A stretch of DNA of 13,704 bases from Methanobacteriota archaeon (GCA_023409695.1 JAEYQZ010000057.1:1-13704); one strand, 5' to 3'. Shown: positions 1 through 5,416, numbered from the stretch's first letter. The notes: a model not told the origin generated them from the letters alone. A program made the numbers and translations.

Positions 1-165
1 AATGAATCCGAAAGGCTTATTAACTAATGCATCACTAAACAATAGATGGGCAAAGGGTATTCTAATGACGTAATTTTTACCGCCTAACCGATTACTGATT
101 TTCCCTTTGCCCAAAATATATAAAAAAACGCTTACCGCCTCCCAAAGCATTGGTATATACATCAT
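1..165 (-). CDS. hypothetical protein, N-terminal part, runs off the left edge
   Basis: An open frame of 55 codons runs from ATG at 165 to the window edge without a stop. In-frame alternative starts lie at 162 and 150. I do not recognise the product. The first 15 or so residues are hydrophobic (M-M-Y-I-P-M-L-W then V-S-V-F-L-Y-I-L), followed by a basic stretch (GKGKISNR) and a mixed segment. Support for a real gene: a good TATA-like sequence on the minus strand at about 206-216, a possible ribosome-binding site AAGGTG at 177-182 (spacing 11, rather long), and base composition clearly richer in G+C than the flanking DNA. Against it: the piece is short, and it contains a 10-base inverted repeat that could belong to something else. 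It faces the same way as sod, but about 150 bases of very AT-rich sequence separate them. Confidence 0.35.
   Translation of the reverse strand, partial: MMYIPMLWEAVSVFLYILGKGKISNRLGGKNYVIRIPFAHLLFSDALVNKPFGFI
48..112. repeat. 10-bp perfect inverted repeat
   Basis: GGGCAAAGGG at 48-57 is repeated inverted as CCCTTTGCCC at 103-112, separated by 45 bases. The arms are G+C-rich in a very AT-rich neighbourhood. The sequence lies inside the partial open frame at the left edge. It could be the stem of a structured RNA, an element end, or a coincidence of codons. Confidence 0.5.
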
Positions 166-251
166 ATAAAATCATACACCTTTTTAATTCATTATAACTT
201 TTTAATTTTATATAACTCAAATATAAACGCAGATTGATTTTTATAAAATAA

Positions 252-270
252 ATCTTATTTAAAATAAGAT
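252..270. repeat. 19-base palindrome downstream of sod
   Basis: ATCTTATTT-A-AAATAAGAT is a perfect odd palindrome. On the plus strand it is followed by GC and six T (273-278). It lies about 50 bases beyond the sod stop codon, so it may act as a 3' boundary signal, perhaps for transcription from the left. Confidence 0.4.
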
Positions 271-299
271 GCTTTTTTAAAATATTTAATTAAAAAGAA

Positions 300-322
300 G
301 AATTTAAAAAAAATTTAAAAAA
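300..322 (-). terminator. U-rich terminator after sod
   Basis: Immediately after the sod stop codon the minus strand reads TTTTTT, AAA, TTTTTTTT. Runs of U without a strong hairpin are the usual archaeal intrinsic termination signal. Confidence 0.55.
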
Positions 323-937
323 TTAACCTTTTAACCAGGCATCAACTCGGGTATTGACTTCGTCCCAGTTTACTATATTCCAGAACGCTGCCACAAAGTC
401 CGGCCGTACATTTTTGTAGTCCAGGTAGTAAGCATGTTCCCATACGTCCAGTACCATGAGTGGAGGCCATCTAGGAGCGGTATTTACACTGTGTTTTTCA
501 AGCTGCAATATAAACAACCGGTCTGTATTTTTACACAGAGTAACAACTGCCCATCCAGAACCTTCTGTAGTTATAGCAGCCTGTGAAAATTCTTTTTTGA
601 ACCTTTCAAAGCTACCAAAATCTTTTTTTATGTATTCTGCTATTGTGCCAGTTGGTTCACCACCATTTTTATCAGCAGGACCCATGTTTTTCCAGAACAG
701 CGTATGGAGCTGGTGTCCGCCGGCATTGAATGCAAGTTCCTTTGCTTTAGCTTTAACGTCAAAATCTTCGCCTTTTTCTCTTGCTTCATCATACAACTTC
801 ATTATAGCATTTGCAGCATCTACATATGCTTGATGATGCTTTTGGTGATGTATTTTAAGCTGTTCTTCAGAAATATGTGGTTCTAAATCTTTATATCCGT
901 AATCTAACTCAGGTAATTCATAAAATCCTTTTGCCAT
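323..937 (-). CDS. sod: iron superoxide dismutase (Fe/Mn family)
   Basis: A cytoplasmic enzyme that converts superoxide to O2 and H2O2. The 204-residue length is normal for the archaeal Fe-SOD group. Metal ligands are visible: H30 in the HHxxHHxxYV motif, H78 in LHTLFW, and D164 and H168 in DVWEHAYY. Y38 is the conserved active-site tyrosine. H149 (LEKHSVN) takes the place of the Gln146 of bacterial Mn enzymes, as in archaeal and mycobacterial Fe-SODs. The start is well fixed by GGAGGT seven bases upstream of ATG at 937. The gene lies 127 bases downstream of the peroxiredoxin gene, same strand, and the gap holds a hairpin repeat and a T8 run, so it may be transcribed separately or only partly by read-through. 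The H2O2 it makes would feed the peroxiredoxin next door. Iron rather than manganese is inferred from the family. Confidence 0.96.
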   Translation of the reverse strand: MAKGFYELPELDYGYKDLEPHISEEQLKIHHQKHHQAYVDAANAIMKLYDEAREKGEDFDVKAKAKELAFNAGGHQLHTLFWKNMGPADKNGGEPTGTIAEYIKKDFGSFERFKKEFSQAAITTEGSGWAVVTLCKNTDRLFILQLEKHSVNTAPRWPPLMVLDVWEHAYYLDYKNVRPDFVAAFWNIVNWDEVNTRVDAWLKG

Positions 938-974
938 AAAAATACCTCCAGATTATTTTTAAATTTTGTGATTT

Positions 975-1034
975 AAAAAAAATATTGTCAAAATTTTCAA
1001 TTTTGCGTATGCTATCGAAATCTACGATTTTCGA
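975..1034 (-). terminator. double hairpin plus U8 between prx and sod (dispersed repeat copy A)
   Basis: Two stem-loops lie side by side: CAAAATT-TTC-AATTTTG (989-1005) and TCGAAATC-TAC-GATTTTCGA (1015-1034, one bulge). On the minus strand, the direction of prx, the first stem is followed by eight T (975-982), so the unit could terminate prx. The same pair of hairpins occurs at 8580-8629. Confidence 0.5.
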
Positions 1035-1064
1035 GTGCTTTGCATTTTTCTAAACCCATTTTAA

Positions 1065-1814
1065 CTACAATTCTTTCCATTTTGAAGTCTTGTATTTTTT
1101 AAACCATGGTTTATGGCACAGCCACCAGTCAATACATGCATATTCTCCGGCTTCTACCTTCTGTCTTCTTTCGATGATTTCTTCTTGACTTTGTGGTGGT
1201 GGAATTATCACATTGCTTCCAAATCTTCTGCTTAATGGCCAGTCTGCAGGTATAGCTACTTTCTCATCGTCGGCTATCCTAAGCCCTTCTACTGCTCTTA
1301 CTATTTCGCTGAGATTTCTTCCTAGTTCTTGAGGATAATAAATCATTGCCCTTAAAATTCCCTCAGGATCCACTATAAAGACAGCCCTTACAGTATTTGT
1401 TCCCTTAGCAGGGTGAATTAAACCAAGTTTACTAGCAATTTCACCGTTGTCGGCAATCACTGGAAAATTAATTCTGACATTGAAATTTTCTTTTATCCAT
1501 TCTATCCATTTAAGGTGCGATGAAACCTGATCAACACTGAGTCCAATTAGTTCACAGTTCAGTAATTTAAAATCGGCATAATGTCTTTGAAATTCTAAAA
1601 ATTCGGTTGTACAAACAGGTGTAAAGTCAGCTGGATGGCTAAAAAGGACAAACCATTTACCTTTAAACGCTTTTGGAAGTTTCATTATACCATGAGTTGT
1701 TTTAACTTCCTTAATTTTTGGAAATGGATCACCAATAAGCGGCATTCCTCCTGCCATTCCTCCATCGGTCTTTTTGGTTTTTCGTACCTCATATACTTTT
1801 ACTTTATCTCCCAT
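1065..1814 (-). CDS. peroxiredoxin (Prx6/AhpC-TSA, archaeal type)
   Basis: Reduces H2O2 and organic peroxides in the cytoplasm. It is a thioredoxin-fold protein of 249 residues. The peroxidatic cysteine is C68 in the motif HPADFTPVCTTEF. The C-terminal arm carries C227 and C233 (YACIDWWLC), the CX5C pair seen in the Aeropyrum pernix thioredoxin peroxidase. This suggests a 2-Cys-like resolution mechanism despite the 1-Cys-like fold. The first 24 or so residues extend beyond most relatives and end in GGMAGGMPL. M20 or M24 would give the usual length, but the GGAGG sequences before them touch the ATG. GAGGG at 1821-1825 gives a proper spacing for ATG at 1814, so I keep the long form. It probably has its own promoter, given the AT-rich TATA-like stretch about 75-100 bases upstream. 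Confidence 0.94.
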   Translation of the reverse strand: MGDKVKVYEVRKTKKTDGGMAGGMPLIGDPFPKIKEVKTTHGIMKLPKAFKGKWFVLFSHPADFTPVCTTEFLEFQRHYADFKLLNCELIGLSVDQVSSHLKWIEWIKENFNVRINFPVIADNGEIASKLGLIHPAKGTNTVRAVFIVDPEGILRAMIYYPQELGRNLSEIVRAVEGLRIADDEKVAIPADWPLSRRFGSNVIIPPPQSQEEIIERRQKVEAGEYACIDWWLCHKPWFKKYKTSKWKEL

Positions 1815-2226
1815 TTTTGACCCTCGATTTAGTCACTCATGTCTTGGTATGCATAATCTGCTGTTTTATTAAATTTTAGTGCTGATTAATAAATATTTAA
1901 ATTTAAAATTAATCATTTCACTAAAATACATAAATTAAACAATTTGCATATCACTCACGAGTAAAAATATTCAACATTATTATTTTATTATTCATATTAA
2001 ATATAATTTCGCTTTTAGAGAGTAATAATCTAAAAATTTCATGTTAATAAAAGACTTTTAAGAATATATATCCAAAAACCCATAATTGAAGCTAATAAAG
2101 TTATATTAACTCATCAAATTAAATTTAAAATAAATAATGATCTAAAATCGATTATTTCATGGATTTAAAATAACAATATATGTTAAAAATTACATTAATA
2201 TTAAAATTAAATAAATAGAACAGTAA
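1815..2226. other. AT-rich intergenic region (412 bp) between prx and ferritin
   Basis: I see no convincing gene here. It holds the upstream region of prx, with an inverted repeat TGATTAAT (1883-1890) / ATTAATCA (1908-1915) enclosing a TATA-like tract. It also holds a weaker inverted repeat TTTTAGA (2013-2019) / TCTAAAA (2029-2035) and several short U-rich tracts downstream of the ferritin stop on the minus strand. Confidence 0.6.
1883..1915 (-). promoter_or_regulatory. putative prx promoter with flanking inverted repeat
   Basis: TGATTAAT and ATTAATCA form 8-base arms around a 17-base AT core containing AAATATTTAAATTTAAA. The core is a plausible TATA box for the minus-strand prx gene, about 75-100 bases upstream of its start codon. 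The arms could be an operator, but AT-rich sequence yields such repeats easily. Confidence 0.35.
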
Positions 2227-2745
2227 CTACTGTCCTTTTCCACTTGCAGGAGGCGTAAATACCCTCTGTCCAAGTTCGCTGTCAAGCATGAATAAACTGC
2301 TTGCAGACTCACCTGTGAGTTTAATTTTTTGAAGTACAGCACTTGCTGACTCTTCTTCTTCAACCTGTTCTGCCACAAACCACTGCAGGAAGTTATTTGT
2401 TGCATGATCACTTTCAGACATTGCCAGGTCTACCAAAGAATTTATCAAACCTGTAACCTTCTGTTCATGTTTGTAAACATGTTCAAACGCTGCTTTAGGG
2501 GATTCCCATTCGGCAGGAGGTTCTTCTATGGAAGATAATGTCACCCTTTCTCCCCTCTGTACAATATAATCATAAAATTTCATTGCATGGGTCATTTCTT
2601 CCTGTGCTTGAACCCTCATCCAGTTTCCAAAACCAGCCAGTTCAACAGATTCAAAATATGCTTCCATTGATAAATAAAGGTATGCCGAGTAAAGTTCAGC
2701 ATTCAATTGATAGTTTAAAGCATTCAAAACATTTTCTTTAATCAT
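2227..2745 (-). CDS. ferritin (non-heme, FtnA-like)
   Basis: An iron-storage protein that oxidises Fe(II) at a ferroxidase centre and stores it as a mineral in a 24-subunit shell. The 172-residue length is typical. All ferroxidase-centre residues are present at the positions familiar from E. coli FtnA and archaeal ferritins: E17, E50, H53, E94, Q127 and E130, within the four-helix bundle. It starts at ATG 2745, with GGAGTGA just upstream at 2751-2757. The gene follows fprA by only 21 bases, so it is very likely the last gene of a rub1-fprA-ferritin operon. Removing free Fe(II) while O2 is being reduced limits Fenton chemistry, and fits the surrounding oxygen-defence genes. Bacterioferritin is unlikely: the haem-binding methionine region is not evident and ferritin motifs match throughout. 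Confidence 0.95.
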   Translation of the reverse strand: MIKENVLNALNYQLNAELYSAYLYLSMEAYFESVELAGFGNWMRVQAQEEMTHAMKFYDYIVQRGERVTLSSIEEPPAEWESPKAAFEHVYKHEQKVTGLINSLVDLAMSESDHATNNFLQWFVAEQVEEEESASAVLQKIKLTGESASSLFMLDSELGQRVFTPPASGKGQ

Positions 2746-2766
2746 TCAATCACTCCATACTCAAAT

Positions 2767-3948
2767 TTATAATAAGCCCTTCTCTTTATGTTTTTTAATA
2801 ATTTCTTCTGCAAGTGCATCTATTTTTTTGAAGTCCTCTTCCTTTGGAAATCCCTTGACAATGACTGGATCAATAACCTCAGCCCGTATATTTGTCAAAG
2901 CTCCTTTAAGTAGTTCAACTGTTCTTCCACCCCATCCATAAGAGCCTATTATAGATACAAATTTTAATTTAGGTCGCAGTGCATTTGTAAGATATGCTGC
3001 ATAAACTGCACTTGGATGAGGGCCAGTTAAAACAGTTGGAGTTGCAATTATGAGAGTTGATGCGTCTACAAGAGATGTAGCTAAATCTCCAACATCAGAA
3101 GTTGTTAAATTAAACGGCTTAACATTTATGCCCTTTTTAACCAGGATATCCATTAGATAGTACACTATTTCTTTGGTGCTGCCATGCATGGATACATAGG
3201 GTATGACTACCTCATTTTTAGTTTCATCAGATATCCATTTTTTATAAGCTTCAAAAATAAGTTCTGGTTTTTTATAAACCGGACCATGACTTGGTGCCAC
3301 TATCTCAACAGGAATATCCTTAAGTTTTTCCATGTTCTTCTGGATAAACATCCGAAATGGCATCATTATCTCTGCATAATATCTCTTTGCAGCCAAGTAA
3401 GTTAAAGCTTCATCAGTTACAAAAGGATTGCTTTCTGCAAGATGTGAACCAAAGAAATCACATGAAAATAAGATTTTATCTTCCTCAAGAAATGTGGACA
3501 TAGTTTCAGGCCAGTGCACCCACGGAGTATAAATGAATTTAAGGGTTTTATCCCCAAGTGAAAGAGTTTCACCGTCTTCAATAGTTATGAATTTTTCATC
3601 AGGAATTAAAAGTAAGTCTTTAAGCATTTCTTTGCATTTGGGGTTGGTTATAATATCTGCATCGGGATAAATTTCAAGAATTCCAGGTATTGACCCTGAA
3701 TGGTCCTGTTCTGCATGATGAGATATGATGTAATCAATGTTTACATTGAGTTCCTGAAGATTACTTACTAATTCCCCTATTTTAGTTGGGTCCACTGTGT
3801 CTAATAACGCTGTTTTTTCGCTTCCCTGTATTAAATAGGAATTATATGTTGTACCTTCTGGAAGAGGGATAATTTCATCAAATATTCTCCTGTCCCAATC
3901 TATAGCACCTACTGCATATACTCCAGGTTTAAGTACTCGGGATGTCAT
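2767..3948 (-). CDS. fprA: F420H2 oxidase, flavodiiron protein (type A)
   Basis: Reduces O2 to water with reduced coenzyme F420, protecting the anaerobic cell. It has 393 residues. The N-terminal metallo-beta-lactamase-like domain (about 1-240) carries diiron ligands H78, E80, D82 and H83 (HHAEQDHSG), H145 (WVHWPETM), D164 (FSCDFFGSH) and H221 (APSHGPVY). A C-terminal flavodoxin domain (about 246-393) begins with the FMN-phosphate loop SMHGST at 253-258. The frame is open to a further ATG at 4023, but that extra 25-residue stretch is the other-frame image of the end of rubredoxin 1. Starting at 3948 gives the usual family N-terminus (VLKPGVYAVGAIDWDRR). The ATG lies one base after the rubredoxin stop (TAAGATG) with no strong ribosome-binding site of its own, which suggests translational coupling. 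The nitric-oxide reductase activity known for relatives is an alternative or extra role. Confidence 0.95.
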   Translation of the reverse strand: MTSRVLKPGVYAVGAIDWDRRIFDEIIPLPEGTTYNSYLIQGSEKTALLDTVDPTKIGELVSNLQELNVNIDYIISHHAEQDHSGSIPGILEIYPDADIITNPKCKEMLKDLLLIPDEKFITIEDGETLSLGDKTLKFIYTPWVHWPETMSTFLEEDKILFSCDFFGSHLAESNPFVTDEALTYLAAKRYYAEIMMPFRMFIQKNMEKLKDIPVEIVAPSHGPVYKKPELIFEAYKKWISDETKNEVVIPYVSMHGSTKEIVYYLMDILVKKGINVKPFNLTTSDVGDLATSLVDASTLIIATPTVLTGPHPSAVYAAYLTNALRPKLKFVSIIGSYGWGGRTVELLKGALTNIRAEVIDPVIVKGFPKEEDFKKIDALAEEIIKKHKEKGLL

Positions 3949-3949
3949 C

Positions 3950-4111
3950 TTAATCAACAGGTTCAAATTGATCTTTTCCGACTCCGCACATTGGGCAAAG
4001 CCAATCATCTGGTAAATCTTCAAAAGAAGTACCTGCGTCTATTCCAGATATGGAATCGCCTTCTTCGGGGTCGTATACGTAACCACAAGCTGTACACATG
4101 TATTTTTTCAT
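3950..4111 (-). CDS. rubredoxin 1 (upstream partner of fprA)
   Basis: A 53-residue one-iron electron carrier. The Fe(Cys)4 site is complete: C6 and C9 in MCTACGYVYDPEEGD, and C39 and C42 in WLCPMCGVGKDQFE. It is acidic, with the classic rubredoxin C-terminal knuckle GVGKDxFE. A strong ribosome-binding site GGAGGC at 4118-4123 lies six bases from ATG 4111. It ends one base before fprA. In Methanothermobacter an operon of F420H2 oxidase and rubredoxin-like genes is known as an oxidative-stress unit, and a role in electron transfer to stress enzymes is inferred. The short length hides it from ordinary ORF thresholds. Confidence 0.94.
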   Translation of the reverse strand: MKKYMCTACGYVYDPEEGDSISGIDAGTSFEDLPDDWLCPMCGVGKDQFEPVD

Positions 4112-4156
4112 TTTTCAGCCTCCAAAAGGTTTGTTATATTTTAAATTACTTAAACG

Positions 4157-4168
4157 ATTTAAATATAA
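4157..4168 (-). promoter_or_regulatory. putative TATA box for rub1-fprA-ferritin
   Basis: On the minus strand the sequence TTATATTTAAAT lies about 46-57 bases upstream of the rub1 start codon. This leaves room for a transcript start about 25 bases downstream and a short leader containing GGAGGC. Confidence 0.5.
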
Positions 4169-4196
4169 GCCTTATTTATCTTAAATTTTTCGTAAG

Positions 4197-4361
4197 TTAC
4201 TTAATTTCAATAAATCGAATTTTACCCGCCCCACAACTAGGACATCGCCATAAATCAGGCAGATCATCAAATACAGTACCAGAATCTGTTTTTGTTTTAG
4301 GTTCACCCTTTTCAGGGTCGTATATATAACCACATACATTACATTTATATCTGCTTGCCAT
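4197..4361 (-). CDS. rubredoxin 2 (tandem copy)
   Basis: A 54-residue rubredoxin with an intact Fe(Cys)4 site: C7 and C10 (KCNVCGYIYDPEKGE), C40 and C43 (WRCPSCGAGKIRF). By hand alignment it is identical to rubredoxin 3 at 38 of 52 positions (about 73%), and more distant from rubredoxin 1. The C-terminus is basic (KIRFIEIK) instead of acidic. ATG 4361 is preceded by AGGTTGAT, a weak ribosome-binding site. The gene follows rubredoxin 3 after a 29-base gap, so the two are probably cotranscribed. Basic surface residues near the iron site may favour a different redox partner than rubredoxin 1; this is inference. Confidence 0.93.
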   Translation of the reverse strand: MASRYKCNVCGYIYDPEKGEPKTKTDSGTVFDDLPDLWRCPSCGAGKIRFIEIK

Positions 4362-4390
4362 TGAATCAACCTTTTAAATCTTTCTAAATG

Positions 4391-4549
4391 TTACCTTATC
4401 ATCATAAAACGAATTTTACCTGCCCCACATTTTGGGCAGCGCCACAGCTCAGGTAAATTGTCAAATGCTGTGCCTGAAGGTGTTCCTGTTCTAGGTTCAC
4501 CTATTTCCGGATCATAAATATACCCACAGACTTTACATCTATATCGCAT
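4391..4549 (-). CDS. rubredoxin 3 (tandem copy)
   Basis: A 52-residue rubredoxin. The four iron-binding cysteines are C5 and C8 (RCKVCGYIYDPEIGE) and C38 and C41 (WRCPKCGAGKIRF). It is the first gene of the rub3-rub2 pair and the likely sister of rubredoxin 2 by tandem duplication. It has a strong ribosome-binding site AAGGAGG at 4558-4564, eight bases from ATG 4549, and a good TATA box further upstream, so it is probably the better expressed of the pair. Unlike rubredoxin 1 it ends in a basic, methionine-rich tail (KIRFMMIR). Confidence 0.93.
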   Translation of the reverse strand: MRYRCKVCGYIYDPEIGEPRTGTPSGTAFDNLPELWRCPKCGAGKIRFMMIR

Positions 4550-4618
4550 TGCTAAATCCTCCTTTTATACCTCCCGCAAAACTTAATTTAATTTTTATAC
4601 TTTAATTTTGTTTTTTAA

Positions 4619-4629
4619 TATTTATAAAT
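4619..4629 (-). promoter_or_regulatory. putative TATA box for rub3-rub2
   Basis: On the minus strand ATTTATAAATA, preceded by the purine-rich GGAAG that could act as a BRE, lies about 70-80 bases upstream of the rub3 start codon. Confidence 0.5.
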
Positions 4630-4640
4630 CTTCCAATTTA

Positions 4641-4701
4641 TTTAACTATTCACTTACTTTTAAGGAATCAAATTCACTGTTAAACACATTGGATAGTTAA
4701 A
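4641..4701. repeat. inverted repeat upstream of the rub3 promoter
   Basis: TTTAACTAT at 4641-4649 and ATAGTTAAA at 4693-4701 are perfect inverted 9-base arms (10 with the next pair), separated by 43 bases. The element sits directly upstream of the rub3 TATA box and downstream of the glycosylase gene, so it could be an operator or a 3'-end hairpin. Confidence 0.4.
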
Positions 4702-4773
4702 TTTTATTTAAAAATAATATAAATAGTCTTAAATAATTTTAAAGTTATATTACATAATTTATTAAGTTCTACA

Positions 4774-5205
4774 TCAATATGGCCTTTCCCACGATTCAAT
4801 ATCTCCTTTTACTACTTCAAAAACGGGGTTTGGCTTGGGAAAATCTAAATTTATTAATAGATTATATCTTTCAGTATCTCTTATTTTGAGTTTTCTTTTT
4901 AAATGTTTAAACTCATAAAGCATTTGTCCATCAGTTACTTCCATTTTAGAGTCTAAAAACTTAAATCCGATTCTATCCCTTTTGAAATTATAATTTCTTC
5001 TTTTAGATTCTATGTAAACATTTAATAAGTAAGTATCAATTGCAATTACAGGATCATCCTGTTTTTTAAACCTTTCAAGCTGAGGATGATTCTTATAACC
5101 CTCAGTCTTTCCAGTAAGGACATTACGGGCCATTATCCCTTCTCTCCAGAGAGCGACAAGGCCCTTGACATCAAGATATCCCGGATGCAAACTCCACAAT
5201 CTCAT
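4774..5205 (-). CDS. pyrimidine-dimer DNA glycosylase family protein (T4 endonuclease V-like)
   Basis: A 143-residue member of the Pyr_excise family (PF03013 by recollection), whose viral founder is T4 DenV, a base-excision enzyme for UV dimers with glycosylase and AP-lyase activity. The N-terminal region MRLWSLHPGYLDVKGLVALW is typical of archaeal and bacterial homologs. R21-E22 (LWREG) match the T4 Arg22-Glu23 pair, Glu23 being catalytic, and R27 resembles Arg26. GKTEGYKNHPQLERF and YNFKRDRIGFKF follow as in the family. The frame extends to a GTG at 5238, but ATG 5205 has GGTGA at a good distance and gives the conserved N-terminus. The N-terminal amine is the nucleophile in T4, so the start matters. 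The gene is flanked by AT-rich gaps and probably stands alone. Dimer-repair activity in archaeal members is inferred, not shown here. Confidence 0.82.
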   Translation of the reverse strand: MRLWSLHPGYLDVKGLVALWREGIMARNVLTGKTEGYKNHPQLERFKKQDDPVIAIDTYLLNVYIESKRRNYNFKRDRIGFKFLDSKMEVTDGQMLYEFKHLKRKLKIRDTERYNLLINLDFPKPNPVFEVVKGDIESWERPY

Positions 5206-5416
5206 AGTCTCACCGATACATTCGATTGGAAGCCTCACGGCTTCACAATCTCATTAATCATAGATCTAGTATTCGATTGGTAGCCGCGAAAACTACGTTT
5301 TCGCAGGCTCCACAAACTATCATCTAATCCCCATTTTTATTAACAATGAAGATGAAAAGCCTCAAAAACTACATTATATACAGGCTCTAATCCACATTTA
5401 ACATTTATAATCTCAT
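5192..5416. repeat. degenerate tandem repeat over the glycosylase start
   Basis: The plus strand repeats CTCCACAATCTCAT (5192-5205), CTTCACAATCTCAT (5241-5254) and, weaker, CTCCACAAACTATCAT (5308-5323) and AATCTCAT (5409-5416). ATTCGATTGGAAGCC (5220-5234) recurs as ATTCGATTGGTAGCC (5271-5285). AGCC...GGCT hairpins lie at 5229-5244, 5282-5309 and, decayed, 5358-5386. CTAATCC(C/A)CATTT occurs twice, near 5323 and 5387. The first unit includes the start codon of the glycosylase gene. Confidence 0.7.
5282..5309. repeat. hairpin AGCC-stem-TAC-stem-GGCT (repeat copy C)
   Basis: AGCC, then GCGAAAAC (5286-5293), loop TAC, GTTTTCGC (5297-5304), one A, then GGCT. The stem is perfect over 8 bases with a further 4 base pairs outside. 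The same design is seen at 8600-8630, and a decayed copy at 5358-5386 (AGCC...GGCT with the stem lost). Confidence 0.65.

Noticed and set aside
456..833. 125-residue plus-strand open frame opposite sod
   Set aside because: It is the antisense shadow of a well-supported sod gene, with no start signals.
3949..4023. Longer FprA start at 4023 giving 25 extra residues
   Set aside because: The extra stretch overlaps rubredoxin 1 in another frame and does not resemble flavodiiron N-termini. ATG 3948 gives the usual start of the family.
4181..4369. 62-residue minus-strand frame over rubredoxin 2
   Set aside because: Wrong frame. The rubredoxin frame 4197-4361 has both CxxC motifs and a proper start.
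4200..4550. Possible CRISPR-like or direct repeat from the similar blocks in the rubredoxin pair
   Set aside because: The similarity is that of two paralogous genes, not short identical repeats with spacers.
5206..5238. GTG start at 5238 for the dimer glycosylase
   Set aside because: It would add 11 residues before the conserved MRLWSLHP, in the tandem repeat, and it lacks a better ribosome-binding site than GGTGA before 5205.
5258..5323. 21-codon open frame on the minus strand with a CxxC (M-I-V-C-G-A-C...)
   Set aside because: It consists of the hairpin repeat itself and has no ribosome-binding site or known similarity.
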